The notes beneath the pieces are model-generated. The model saw only the letters and a list, made by a program, of their open reading frames with translations. It made no database searches and had not been told where the DNA came from. 64,000 nt of DNA from Stanieria sp. NIES-3757 (GTDB taxonomy: Bacteria > Cyanobacteriota > Cyanobacteriia > Cyanobacteriales > Xenococcaceae): NCBI GenBank assembly GCA_002355455.1, contig AP017375.1, positions 4,207,640 to 4,271,639 of the forward strand, written 5' to 3'. The position numbers and the translations under genes were made by a program. Positions 7,592-16,400 of this stretch are shown here, one piece after another. Position 1 is the stretch's first letter. Every line of letters starts with the position of its first letter.

Positions 7592-10057
7592 ATGAATTAC
7601 CCTTCTCCTCACTGTGCAAACTTATCAGAAAAAGTTATTGGCTTATTAACTTTATTTCAACAAGAACCAACCTTACATCATCAACAAGATACTACCTCAA
7701 TTGAAGCATCTTTAAAAAAAGCAATTTCACCTAAATTTGAAATTGTTTTTGCTGGTGCTTTTAGTGCAGGAAAATCGATGTTAATTAATGCACTTTTAGA
7801 GCGAGAATTACTGTATAGTGCGGAAGGTCACGCGACAGGAACGGAATGTTATATTGAGTATGCCGAACCAGAACAAGAAAGAGTAGTTTTAACTTTTTTA
7901 AGTGAAGCAGAAATTAGGGAACAAGCCACCTTACTTTGTCAGAAATTAGGTATCTTTGTTAAAGATAGTATTCACCAGCCTCAAATAATTCAAGTACTGC
8001 AAAAAAACTGTACCGATATTATTACTCAAGAAGGTGGCGAAAGCAAATCGGAACGAGCCAAACAAGCTAAAGCTTTAAGTTTGTTACTAGAAGGATTTGT
8101 TAATAATAAAGACCGCATTCATACTACTCAAAATGCTACCTATTCAATGGAGCAATTTCACTTTTCTAATTTAGCCGAAGCAGCAGGTTATGCCCGAAGG
8201 GGAAGTAATAGTGCAGTTTTAAAGAAATTAGAATATTACTGTTATCATCCCTTATTAAAAGACGGCAATGTTTTAGTTGATTTGCCAGGGATTGATGCGC
8301 CAGTTAAAAAAGATGCCGAATTAACTTATAACAAAATCGAACATCCCGATACTTCTGCAGTAATTTGTGTTCTCAAACCAGCAGCAGCAGGAGAAATGAC
8401 TTCTGAAGAAACAGAATTAATGGAGAAAATGCGGTCAAATTCTGGTATAAGAGATAGAGTCTTTTATGTCTTTAATCGCATCGATGAAACCTGGTATAAC
8501 GGACAATTACGACAGCGTTTAGATAGTTTAATTCAAACTCAATTTCGGGATAATACTAGGGTCTATAAAACCAGTGGTTTATTAGGTTTTTATGGCAGCC
8601 AAATTAAGAATACTAACAGTAGCGATCGCTTTGGTTTAAATACTATCTTTGCCGAAAGTGTTAAGGGTATTGGTGGGGAAGAAGAAACGCCACAATTTGT
8701 TAGTGAGTTTAATAATTATTGTGCTAATTCTGGTAAGTTAACTCGTACTAATTTTAAGGTTTCGGTTAATAGTTACGAAACACCCAATGAAAACTATTTT
8801 CGTATCCTCAATGAATCAGGAAAAGATTTAATTCAACAGTTAATTATTGATAGTGGTATAGAAGAATTTCGTACTGCCATTATTCGTTATCTTACCGAAG
8901 AAAAACGTCCCCAACTATTTGCATCTTTGGCAGATGATTTACAACCTCTATGTATTAATCTCAAAAAATATTATCTCCAACAACTGCAAGATTTAGACAG
9001 TCAACCTCATGAAATTGAGGCGATGAAACAGCAGGAATTGAGACAACTAAATCAACAACTTCAACAAGCTGGAAAAGAATTTTGTCATCACATCGAAAGC
9101 GAAGTAAATCTAATTGTTACCAACGGCGATCCTGCTTTTGAAGATGATTTTCGCAAACTCAAAGCCAGAATGGTAAGTCGTCTCGATGAACTATTACAAA
9201 CCTTTTCCGTCGCCAATGCTTACAGTCGCGCTACTCTTTCCCATCCCCGTAACGCCACCGCACCCTTAATTGCCGTTTTAGTTGAGGCTTTATATCATCT
9301 CGCTAACGAATTGGAAGATGTTTTAGTCGAAGAATCAAACAAATTAGTCAAAATTTTCTGCCAACGCTTATTAGATCGAGTCAAACAAGCCGAATATTAC
9401 CGTCAGTTGTATCGCCTCTTAGGTAACGATGGAGGTATTGAAACTCAACTCAAACAACTAGAAACCCAATTAATCCATGCCTTAGTTAGTGAAGCCAAAA
9501 CCGAATGCGATCGCTATGTTCGAGAAAGTCCCCGATTTTATGATGAGGGTACATTCTCAATATATCAATTTCGGCAAACTTTGCAACAAACATCTCAAGG
9601 TTATGACTGTCAAAGCATGGTAGAAGCTGAACCTGCCATCCGTCAGTTATTAAAATTAGACTTTGAACCCAAAGTTTCTACCACAATTCGCTGTAACTTC
9701 CGTCAGACAATCAATCAAACGTTGAAAACCCATTTATTACCAATAGCAACCCAACAAGCAGACGAAATCTTACAACAATATCCCCAAGCACGTGCCAATC
9801 TCGAACAAACTTTAGAACAAGAAGCAGTCGAAAAAATTGCTCGCAATCAAAGATTACAAATCGAAATTGAACAAAAAATTGAGCAATACAATCAAGCAGT
9901 TTCTAGTATTAATAATTGTCTCCAATCAATGCAAGTTTACGAGCATCAATTACCAGTAATTATTAAGAATGAAATTATCAAAGAACCTATTCATTTTGAT
10001 GATGAAAATCAAGATCATAGTCAAAGAGAATCACTTCTTGCTATAACCGAAATCTAA
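7592..10057 (+). CDS. Dynamin-like large GTPase
   Basis: Large GTPase of about 821 residues. Numbered from the ATG at 7592, the P-loop GAFSAGKS is at 55-62, the switch-2/G3 motif DLPG at 230-233 and the G4-like NRID at 295-298. The rest is long helical stalk sequence with coiled-coil character (about 450-800), as in bacterial dynamin-like proteins, which remodel or protect membranes. No membrane span is visible. The frame can be extended two codons to a TTG at 7586, but the ATG at 7592 is preferred; neither has a clear Shine-Dalgarno. Three KGK-domain genes follow on the same strand, starting 55 bp downstream across a palindrome, which suggests a shared locus. Bacterial dynamins often come in pairs; here there is only one. 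Confidence 0.87.
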   Translation: MNYPSPHCANLSEKVIGLLTLFQQEPTLHHQQDTTSIEASLKKAISPKFEIVFAGAFSAGKSMLINALLERELLYSAEGHATGTECYIEYAEPEQERVVLTFLSEAEIREQATLLCQKLGIFVKDSIHQPQIIQVLQKNCTDIITQEGGESKSERAKQAKALSLLLEGFVNNKDRIHTTQNATYSMEQFHFSNLAEAAGYARRGSNSAVLKKLEYYCYHPLLKDGNVLVDLPGIDAPVKKDAELTYNKIEHPDTSAVICVLKPAAAGEMTSEETELMEKMRSNSGIRDRVFYVFNRIDETWYNGQLRQRLDSLIQTQFRDNTRVYKTSGLLGFYGSQIKNTNSSDRFGLNTIFAESVKGIGGEEETPQFVSEFNNYCANSGKLTRTNFKVSVNSYETPNENYFRILNESGKDLIQQLIIDSGIEEFRTAIIRYLTEEKRPQLFASLADDLQPLCINLKKYYLQQLQDLDSQPHEIEAMKQQELRQLNQQLQQAGKEFCHHIESEVNLIVTNGDPAFEDDFRKLKARMVSRLDELLQTFSVANAYSRATLSHPRNATAPLIAVLVEALYHLANELEDVLVEESNKLVKIFCQRLLDRVKQAEYYRQLYRLLGNDGGIETQLKQLETQLIHALVSEAKTECDRYVRESPRFYDEGTFSIYQFRQTLQQTSQGYDCQSMVEAEPAIRQLLKLDFEPKVSTTIRCNFRQTINQTLKTHLLPIATQQADEILQQYPQARANLEQTLEQEAVEKIARNQRLQIEIEQKIEQYNQAVSSINNCLQSMQVYEHQLPVIIKNEIIKEPIHFDDENQDHSQRESLLAITEI

Positions 10058-10060
10058 CTA

Positions 10061-10083
10061 GTAGGGTGGGCAATGCCCACCTT
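10061..10083. repeat. Palindromic repeat (GTAGGGTGGGCAATGCCCACC type)
   Basis: GGTGGGCA and TGCCCACC face each other immediately after the dynamin-like gene. It matches a very common cyanobacterial intergenic palindrome and could act as a 3' RNA stabiliser between the dynamin and KGK genes. Confidence 0.75.
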
Positions 10084-10112
10084 TAAATTAATCAACTATA
10101 TCAATCAATTAT

Positions 10113-10397
10113 ATGGAAGAACAAAAACAAGTCATTAATCAAGATGAAGTTTTATCTGTTAATCGAGAAGATAACATTTTAATTGCTCATCATACTTACA
10201 AAGTAGAAGAGTTTTTACAAGAGTTAGGAAAACGAATCGATAAAAATAAAATGGAAAAATGGTGTGTTGATGGTGTTGCTTGTGAATTATTAACTCCCAA
10301 TCAAGGATGGAGAAAAGGTAAGGTCAAAATAGTTTTACAATTTTCTCTAGATGAAACAGAATCTCCACTCGATCCCATTAGAAAAGAAATGACATAA
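10113..10397 (+). CDS. KGK-domain protein 1 of 3
   Basis: A 94-residue cytoplasmic protein. It carries the KGK signature: GWRKGKVKIVLQFSLDE at about 66-82, followed by SPLDPIRKEM near the C-terminus. The KGK family is a small, functionally uncharacterised domain found mainly in cyanobacteria. The N-terminal part DEVLSVN...NILIAHHTYKVEE matches the opening of the next two genes (DDDVLCW..., DNDVLAV...). It is the shortest and most divergent of the three paralogues and begins 55 bp after the dynamin-like gene. The start ATG 10113 gives the conserved N-terminus. No enzymatic motif is visible, and a binding or adaptor role is only a guess. Confidence 0.8.
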   Translation: MEEQKQVINQDEVLSVNREDNILIAHHTYKVEEFLQELGKRIDKNKMEKWCVDGVACELLTPNQGWRKGKVKIVLQFSLDETESPLDPIRKEMT

Positions 10398-10438
10398 AAA
10401 TATTTATTAATAACAAAACTATTATTAAGGTAATTACT

Positions 10439-10786
10439 ATGGAATTAAACGAATTTCTTAAACAATGTGAAGATGATGATGTTTTATGCTGGAAAGAAAA
10501 TTTATTTAAATTTAAAACAATTAAATATGCAATTGAATATACTTTTATCCACAAAATAGGAAATAAGATAACTGAATCATTAAAACAACACCATAATATT
10601 AATATAAGTGATACAAATTGGTTTGAAAATGGTATACCTTTTTCAATATTAAAATCAGGTTATAAAGGATGGCAGAAAGGAAAGCTAAAAATTAAAGTTG
10701 TTTTAGAATTTGAACCAGATGAACCAGAAAAACCAGAATCGCCTTTAGATGATATTAGACAAGATATTAACGAAAAAAATATTTAG
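10439..10786 (+). CDS. KGK-domain protein 2 of 3
   Basis: A 115-residue paralogue of its two neighbours. It begins MELNEFLKQCEDDDVLCW, nearly the same opening as the third copy (MELNKFLEQCNDNDVLAV), and ends with GWQKGKLKIKVVLEF and an acidic, proline-containing tail DEPEKPESPLDDIRQDI. The WFENGI segment corresponds to WFTEGI in copy 3. It lies 41 bp after copy 1 and 15 bp before copy 3, so it is probably co-transcribed. Tandem duplication followed by divergence is the simplest origin. No membrane segment or cysteine cluster is present. Function is unknown for the family. Confidence 0.82.
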   Translation: MELNEFLKQCEDDDVLCWKENLFKFKTIKYAIEYTFIHKIGNKITESLKQHHNINISDTNWFENGIPFSILKSGYKGWQKGKLKIKVVLEFEPDEPEKPESPLDDIRQDINEKNI

Positions 10787-10801
10787 CAGAATTTATTAAC
10801 T

Positions 10802-11224
10802 ATGGAATTGAACAAATTTCTCGAACAATGTAATGATAATGATGTTTTAGCTGTAGAAAACAAACTTTTTAAAATCGGTCATGTAATAAATGCAATTAGA
10901 ACTGCTTTTTTAACGAAAGTACCAGATACGTTGTATGAGTGTCTAAAAAATAGCAATGTAGATATACAACCTATGAGGGGATTTAGATATCATTCAAGAC
11001 AAACAGGTGATAGTTACAGACAAGATAATACTTTATGGTTTACAGAAGGAATTGATGCAGAAATATTAGAACCAAACTTTAATAGTTGGAAAAAAGGCAA
11101 AATCAGAATGAGAGTAGTCTTAGAATTTTGCCCAGACGAGCCTGAAGAAAAAGAAAATATAAATAATCATAAAATCGATAACAATTCTTTAGACGATATC
11201 CGTTCAACTATCTCTCAACAATAA
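10802..11224 (+). CDS. KGK-domain protein 3 of 3
   Basis: A 140-residue KGK paralogue, longer than the other two because of an insertion in the middle (MRGFRYHSRQTGDSYRQD) and a longer acidic C-terminal linker before NSLDDIRSTI. The core SWKKGKIRMRVVLEFCPDEPEE aligns with copies 1 and 2. It is the last of the tandem set. A 28-bp perfect palindrome (11276-11303) follows and then the HNH gene, which may be a separate unit. The three different lengths suggest they are not simple redundant copies. They could be subunits of one hetero-oligomer or recognise different partners. Confidence 0.82.
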   Translation: MELNKFLEQCNDNDVLAVENKLFKIGHVINAIRTAFLTKVPDTLYECLKNSNVDIQPMRGFRYHSRQTGDSYRQDNTLWFTEGIDAEILEPNFNSWKKGKIRMRVVLEFCPDEPEEKENINNHKIDNNSLDDIRSTISQQ

Positions 11225-11275
11225 ATATAATTGTGAATTAATTTACAATTTAGGTAAGGATTATCCGTCATATAG

Positions 11276-11303
11276 GTAGGGGCAATTCGCGAATTGCCCC
11301 TAC
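11276..11303. repeat. Perfect 28-bp palindrome (GTAGGGGCAATTCG type)
   Basis: GTAGGGGCAATTCG is followed directly by its exact reverse complement. It is the cleanest copy of this dispersed repeat in the window and separates the KGK genes from the HNH gene. Confidence 0.9.
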
Positions 11304-11338
11304 AGAATATATTTATTTATAAATAACACCAAAATTTA

Positions 11339-11581
11339 ATGTCCAAAACACCCAGAATAAATATTCCAGATTCAGTTAGAAAATACGTTTTACAACGCGA
11401 TAATTATCAATGCCAAAGTTGTGGTAAAACTGAACAAGAAACCAAATTAAATATCGATCATATTATTCCCTTAGCTACAGGCGGAACTAACGATATTAGT
11501 AATCTTCAAACTCTTTGTAGTCGTTGCAATCAACAAAAAAAGCATCACTTCGATCACAGATTTAAACGTTATTTTGATTAA
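11339..11581 (+). CDS. Small HNH endonuclease
   Basis: An 80-residue protein made up almost entirely of an HNH/beta-beta-alpha-metal domain. Zinc ligands Cys25-x2-Cys28 and Cys60-x2-Cys63 surround the catalytic core NIDHII (Asp40-His41) and NLQTLC (Asn55), followed by a basic QQKKHH tail. Such single-domain HNH proteins are metal-dependent DNA-nicking or cleaving enzymes found in restriction, mobile-element and repair settings, and also as free-standing genes in cyanobacteria. No methyltransferase, intein or intron sequence lies next to it. The ATG at 11339 has no strong ribosome site. It could belong functionally to the dynamin-KGK cluster or simply lie beside it. Confidence 0.88.
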   Translation: MSKTPRINIPDSVRKYVLQRDNYQCQSCGKTEQETKLNIDHIIPLATGGTNDISNLQTLCSRCNQQKKHHFDHRFKRYFD

Positions 11582-11607
11582 ACAAGAAAATAAGAACAAA
11601 TTATTAT

Positions 11608-12195
11608 TTACAAAATCTCTGCCAAATCTAAAACAAAGTCAGGTAAAATATTTTCTCCTGATAAAGTTTGAGGAGACTTAATTACTTCTACTTCTTGATC
11701 TACACGATAAATTTCTACTTGCTGATTTTGGCGATCAATTAACCAACCTAATTTAGTACCATTATCAAGATACTCTTGCATCTTTTCTTGTAAAGGTTTA
11801 AGAGCATCAGTTTTAGAACGTAATTCCACCACAAAATCAGGACAAATTGGTGCAAATCTTTCTTTTTCTTCCAAAGTTAATGATTCCCATTGTTCTTTTT
11901 TTACCCACGAAGCATCGGGAGAACGTTCCGCGCCATTAGGAAGTTTAAAACCTGTAGAAGAATCAAAAGCGACTCCTAATTTAGTTTGTTTATTCCAATT
12001 TCCTAGCTGTACGATAATATCGAGATTCCGTCTACCTGTATCACTTCCCGTAGGCGACATAACAATTAAATCCCCTTGAGCATTTCTTTCAAAACGATAA
12101 TCACGGTTACGCTGACAAAGTTGCCAAAACTGTTCGTCAGTTAAATCGATAGATAATTGCAAAGGAGAAGGTAGACTAACAGCAATTGTATCCAT
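11608..12195 (-). CDS. Uma2-family (DUF820) PD-(D/E)XK endonuclease-like protein
   Basis: A 195-residue soluble protein with the Uma2 fold signature: LTDEQFWQLCQRNRDYRFER at the N-terminus, SPDASWV (acidic residue of the PD motif), PDFVVELRSKTD (the ExK-like strand) and GWLIDRQNQQVEIYR. These proteins occur in dozens of copies per cyanobacterial genome and are predicted nucleases of the PD-(D/E)XK superfamily. Their biological role is mostly unknown. It converges on the HNH gene with 26 bp between stop codons. Full length and intact motifs suggest an active gene. Confidence 0.9.
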   Translation of the reverse strand: MDTIAVSLPSPLQLSIDLTDEQFWQLCQRNRDYRFERNAQGDLIVMSPTGSDTGRRNLDIIVQLGNWNKQTKLGVAFDSSTGFKLPNGAERSPDASWVKKEQWESLTLEEKERFAPICPDFVVELRSKTDALKPLQEKMQEYLDNGTKLGWLIDRQNQQVEIYRVDQEVEVIKSPQTLSGENILPDFVLDLAEIL

Positions 12196-12260
12196 AATTA
12201 ATTGAAAGGATGCGTAAGCAAACTTTACTCATTTTGATTTGATTTTAGTATATTGATTTT

Positions 12261-13118
12261 TTAAGCTGTTCCTTTAAATAATCCTTGGGGACGAATAAAT
12301 AAAATAATTACCATAATCAACAAAGCAACCCCTAATTTATATTGGGAATTAAGAACCGTTACACTTAATTCTTGAGCAACACCAATAATTAACGCACCAA
12401 CAATTGCTCCGTAAACATTACCAATTCCACCTAAGATAACTGAAGCAAATAGAGGCAAAATCAAAAACCAACCCATATTAGGGCGTACTGCGGTGATTAA
12501 ACCGTACATTCCTCCAGATATCGCCGTTAATATCCCAACGATAATCCAAGTCCAAAGTACTACTTGTTCAACATTAATTCCTGATACTCTAGCTAAATCG
12601 ATATTATCGGCGACTGCACGCATGGCTTTACCGATTTTAGTTTTTTGTAATAAAAAGTGAAGCGCAACGATCGCAATAATAGCTAAGACAATCACAACGA
12701 TACGATAATAAGCAATTCTAACGCCACCTACATCAAGAGCTTGTACTACAGGTAAATCGTAAGATTGGTTACTAGCACCCCAAATTAACAAAATCCCACT
12801 GCGAAGAAATAAAGCTAATCCAATTGAGATAATAATAAGGGTAGTAGAAGTAGCTCTGCGATCGCGCATAGGTTTCCACAGCAGAAATTCACTAATGAGC
12901 ATGGCAATCACTGTACCTATTGCTCCTAGTGCCATTGCCAACCAAATATTGACACCATTAATATTAGCCAACCAAGTCAAGTATGCACCTAAAGTTAGAA
13001 AGTCTCCATGGGCGAAGTTGGAAAGACGTAAAATACCATAAGTTAAAGTCAATCCAATCGCAGCTAAGGCAAGCACACTACCAACAGCAATACCATTAAA
13101 AATTAATTGAAGATCCAT
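12261..13118 (-). CDS. livH: LivH-type branched-chain/neutral amino-acid ABC transporter permease
   Basis: Integral membrane permease of 285 residues with about eight hydrophobic helices. The opening GIAVGSVLALAAIGLTLTYG and the segment RLSNFAHGDFLTLGAYLTW are typical of LivH-type subunits (NatD in the cyanobacterial neutral amino-acid system N-I). It would form the membrane channel with a LivM-type partner and ATPases fed by a periplasmic binding protein. None of those partners is encoded next to it. This scattered arrangement is usual for cyanobacterial Nat genes. UrtB of the urea system is the main alternative, but UrtB proteins are longer. Transcribed divergently from the TPR gene. Confidence 0.88.
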   Translation of the reverse strand: MDLQLIFNGIAVGSVLALAAIGLTLTYGILRLSNFAHGDFLTLGAYLTWLANINGVNIWLAMALGAIGTVIAMLISEFLLWKPMRDRRATSTTLIIISIGLALFLRSGILLIWGASNQSYDLPVVQALDVGGVRIAYYRIVVIVLAIIAIVALHFLLQKTKIGKAMRAVADNIDLARVSGINVEQVVLWTWIIVGILTAISGGMYGLITAVRPNMGWFLILPLFASVILGGIGNVYGAIVGALIIGVAQELSVTVLNSQYKLGVALLIMVIILFIRPQGLFKGTA

Positions 13119-13207
13119 CCAGCTTGTTTTCTCGTAGGACGAATATATTTTAATATCAAGTCGAAAAATTTATTAAATTAAAGAATAGTACTATTGCAAC
13201 TAATGTC

Positions 13208-15034
13208 GTGTCAGAATCAGAAGTTAATTCTTTATCTAACCGCTATTTCGATTTAATCGATCGCATTGTCGATCTAACCCTTCAAGGCAAAATTCGCTCC
13301 AAAGCACAAGTATATAGAATGCTCCATGAAGGAATAGAGCGCGGTACAGGAGAAATTTTTGAACGCTGTTTGGCAAGTAGAATGGAAACTACGACAGCGC
13401 AATTAGAAAAGAAACTTAAAGCTGCTCGCATCTTAAGAGCCTTAGAAACCATCGAAGGAGAATGGCAACGATGGCAAGCCGAAAACCAATCAAACCAAGT
13501 AATTATCTCTGCTCAAACTCAAATTACTGCGACTGAAAGCGATCGCTATTTACTCGCTTTAATTGATGCGATCGATCCTAATCAAAATCAAGCTTTAACT
13601 AGAAATCAACTACAACAGTTAGCTAAAGCTTTAAAATCAACTGCCGATAATCAAGAAAACCCTCAATTAGCTCAATTATCCTTAGGTATCATTGATGGTT
13701 TAAAATCTTTTGCCGATTTAGAAGGAGATTTAGTTAGCTGGATTTATGAAGCAGGGAAAAGTTATATTGGTTTTGAACCCGAACCAAACAATCCTTGGCG
13801 TTTTTGGACGAAAAAAGTTACTACTCCATTACCAAGGCAATTATTTGAGACTTTAGGACAAAATCATCCCCTAACAGAGTTTGTGCAGAGTGCCAGTCGT
13901 GCCGAATTAAGAGCTTGGGTAGAATTAGTCATCTTATTACATTACCTAGAAAGAGGTTTAGTTAATTGGTTTGATCAACAACCTTACAACGCTAAATTTG
14001 GAAAGCAACTTTCCTATAGTACTTTTCTTTCTTTTGCCATTATTTGGGGAGAGTTATCGAGTCTTTTTTCGGCAAGCAGTTGTCAATTAAGCGATGGTTG
14101 TTTTCAACTGATGTTACAAACGCTGAGAACTTTTGCAGTCAGAGATGATTTTCCTCTTTATAGTGGGGTGTTTGTCTCTTTTTCAGGCGAAAATTTACAA
14201 AACACTCTTCAATATTTTGATGAACCCCTCAAACAAGTATCGGGTACAGGAGAAAAAGCTCGTATTCTAACTCTATTAGGTTATTCACAACGCACCCTAG
14301 GAAGATACGCCAAAGCTAACGAATTTCACCAAGAAGCTGTAGTGATTGCCAGAGAAACTGAAGATCGTATTTGTGAAATTGCCAACTTTAATCATCTTAG
14401 TCGCATTTGTGTTCATCAACAAGATTATGAAACTGCCATCAACTATAGTCAGAGAGCTTTAATTTTAGCTCGTCAAGTCGGAGATCGATTAGGTGAAGCA
14501 AATGCTTTAGTTAATTTAGGCTACAGTAAAGTATTTTCTGCCCGACAACTAGATAGTTTAGATACAGAAGTTTATCAAGAAGCGATTCGTTATCTCGAAC
14601 AAGGATTAAATCTCGCTGAGAAATTAGGAGATGTTTTTAGTCAGGCATTTGGTTATAACAGCTTAGGCATTGCTTATGTAATTTTATCTCAACCTGTCAC
14701 TGCGATCGCATATTTAGAAAAAGGAGTGCAATTAGCACAGTTAGCTCAAAATGTTTATTTACAAGGATTGAGTTTTGTTTATCTAGCCGAAGCTTATTAT
14801 CAGTTAACCAATCTCTCTCAGACTGTCTATTCTAGTTGTTTAGGAATGTATTTACTCAAGCAAATCGAAGCAATTGAATGGCGACAACCTGCTGGTTTAC
14901 TAACAATTTTAAAGGGACAAGTAGGAGAAGAAGGCTTTCAAAATTTATTACAACAAGTTCGCTCTCTAATTATTCCTGTAATTGGAGTTGATGGTTACGA
15001 TTATTTACCAACTTTATTGCAAGAGTATCAATAG
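13208..15034 (+). CDS. Tetratricopeptide-repeat protein
   Basis: A 608-residue soluble protein. Residues 1-90 form a charged helical domain (YFDLIDRIVDLTLQGKIRSK and following) seen at the N-terminus of a cyanobacterial TPR group. The middle is mixed. Residues about 350-535 contain TPR units (for example RILTLLGYSQRTLGRYAKAN and ANALVNLGYSKVFSARQLDS). TPR proteins act as interaction scaffolds. The start is GTG at 13208; the ATG at 13203 is out of frame. No Shine-Dalgarno is evident. The protein has no catalytic motif and no membrane segment. Its partner is unknown; the divergent neighbour is the LivH permease. Confidence 0.85.
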   Translation: MSESEVNSLSNRYFDLIDRIVDLTLQGKIRSKAQVYRMLHEGIERGTGEIFERCLASRMETTTAQLEKKLKAARILRALETIEGEWQRWQAENQSNQVIISAQTQITATESDRYLLALIDAIDPNQNQALTRNQLQQLAKALKSTADNQENPQLAQLSLGIIDGLKSFADLEGDLVSWIYEAGKSYIGFEPEPNNPWRFWTKKVTTPLPRQLFETLGQNHPLTEFVQSASRAELRAWVELVILLHYLERGLVNWFDQQPYNAKFGKQLSYSTFLSFAIIWGELSSLFSASSCQLSDGCFQLMLQTLRTFAVRDDFPLYSGVFVSFSGENLQNTLQYFDEPLKQVSGTGEKARILTLLGYSQRTLGRYAKANEFHQEAVVIARETEDRICEIANFNHLSRICVHQQDYETAINYSQRALILARQVGDRLGEANALVNLGYSKVFSARQLDSLDTEVYQEAIRYLEQGLNLAEKLGDVFSQAFGYNSLGIAYVILSQPVTAIAYLEKGVQLAQLAQNVYLQGLSFVYLAEAYYQLTNLSQTVYSSCLGMYLLKQIEAIEWRQPAGLLTILKGQVGEEGFQNLLQQVRSLIIPVIGVDGYDYLPTLLQEYQ

Positions 15035-15151
15035 CTCAATCGAATTTAGGTGCTAGGGTATAGGGAATAGGGGTGCAAGGATGCAACAGGTGCAGGGGAA
15101 AAATTTTTAACAATAATACTAATTTTCTCCTCTTCTTTCAATTGACAATAA

Positions 15152-16258
15152 ATGATTTCAAACAATAGCGAAATAACTACTCATACAAAAAAAACACCAC
15201 TTATTATTGCTCATCGAGGTGCTAGTGGTTTACGTCCAGAACACACTATAGCAGCTTATGAATTAGCGATCGCACAAGGAGCAGATTTTATCGAACCAGA
15301 CTTAGTACCTACCAAAGATGGGATTTTAGTCGCTCGCCACGAAAATGCGATCGCGACTGTAAGGAGCGAACCTCTCGCAATACTTAATTCTGATAGTAGT
15401 ATTAATCGTACTAATACCACTACTGATGTCTTTAAATATCCTCAATTTCAAAACCGTTTAACTACTAAAATAATTGATGGTCAAACTATTACTGGTTGGT
15501 TTACTGAAGATTTTACTTTAGCAGAATTAAAAACTATTAATGCGATTCAACGTTTACCAGAACTTCGCGGAACAGAATACGATCATCATCAATTAAAAAT
15601 TCCAACTTTAGTAGAAATTATTAACTTAGTTCAACAAGTAGAACAAGCAACAGGTAAAAAAATTGGAATTTACCCCGAAACAAAACATCCTACTTATTTT
15701 GCTAAGGAAGGAAAAAAAATAGACGGTAGTTTAATTAATTTATCAATTGAAAAACTTTTAATAGATACTTTAATCGAGCGAAATTTTACTAATCCAGAAC
15801 AAATTTTTATTCAATCTTTTGAAGTAAGTAATTTACAAGCTTTAAAATATTCAATTATGCCTGAAGCTGAGGTAGATTTACCTTTAATCCAGTTAATTAA
15901 CAACACAGGTTCACCTTATGATCAACAAATTCAAAATAACAACTTGACTTATCAAAATCTGATAACTTCCCAAGGATTAACACAAATTGCTACCTATGCA
16001 ACAGGAATAGGTATAGCTAAAAATCTAATTATGCCTGTAGACAAGCACAACAATTTATTATCTCCTACTTCCTTAATTCAAGACGCTCATCAAGCAGGTT
16101 TACTAGTTCATGCTTATACTCTTCGCAATGAAAATATTTTTCTAGCTAATGATTATCAAAACAAACCAGAATTAGAATATCAACAACTAATTGAATTAGG
16201 TATTGATGGTTTCTTTACTGACTTTCCAGCCACAGCTAAAACAGTTACCAGTTACTAA
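15152..16258 (+). CDS. glpQ: Glycerophosphodiester phosphodiesterase (GlpQ-type)
   Basis: Hydrolyses glycerophosphodiesters to glycerol-3-phosphate and an alcohol. The TIM-barrel active site is clear: IAHRGASG (His21-Arg22), metal ligands Glu48 and Asp50 in DFIEPD, and His63-Glu64 in ARHEN. The long form (368 residues, with TGWFTEDFTLAELKT) matches GlpQ rather than the short UgpQ. No signal peptide is visible, so a cytoplasmic location is likely unless the start is misplaced. Just after His63-Glu64 lies an extra stretch of roughly 20 residues (about 66-86), encoded by DNA resembling the dispersed repeat at 52526-52609. The reading frame is preserved, and TTTDV then resumes the family sequence. 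Confidence 0.9.
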   Translation: MISNNSEITTHTKKTPLIIAHRGASGLRPEHTIAAYELAIAQGADFIEPDLVPTKDGILVARHENAIATVRSEPLAILNSDSSINRTNTTTDVFKYPQFQNRLTTKIIDGQTITGWFTEDFTLAELKTINAIQRLPELRGTEYDHHQLKIPTLVEIINLVQQVEQATGKKIGIYPETKHPTYFAKEGKKIDGSLINLSIEKLLIDTLIERNFTNPEQIFIQSFEVSNLQALKYSIMPEAEVDLPLIQLINNTGSPYDQQIQNNNLTYQNLITSQGLTQIATYATGIGIAKNLIMPVDKHNNLLSPTSLIQDAHQAGLLVHAYTLRNENIFLANDYQNKPELEYQQLIELGIDGFFTDFPATAKTVTSY

Positions 16259-16330
16259 TGATTAAGTAAAAAGTAACAATTAACTATCAAATATCAATCA
16301 TCAACAAAAAACATTACCAACCAATAACTT

Positions 16331-16365
16331 CATCTGTGTTAATCCGTGTGCATCTGTGGACAAAC
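16331..16365. repeat. Solo TCTGTGTTCATC-type repeat
   Basis: CATCTGTGTTAATCCGTGTG followed by CATCTGTGGACAAAC. It is preceded by AATAACTTC, as in the copies at 24345 and 46255. It lies between convergent genes. It is the same family that flanks the GxxExxY gene at 45765 and 46262. Confidence 0.8.
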
Positions 16366-16400
16366 AATCCACCATTAAGCATCAACAATTAACAAAAAAA

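Noticed and set aside
12261-13118. UrtB urea permease
   Set aside because: Length (285) and the LivH/NatD-type N-terminus fit better, and no urt or urease genes are nearby.
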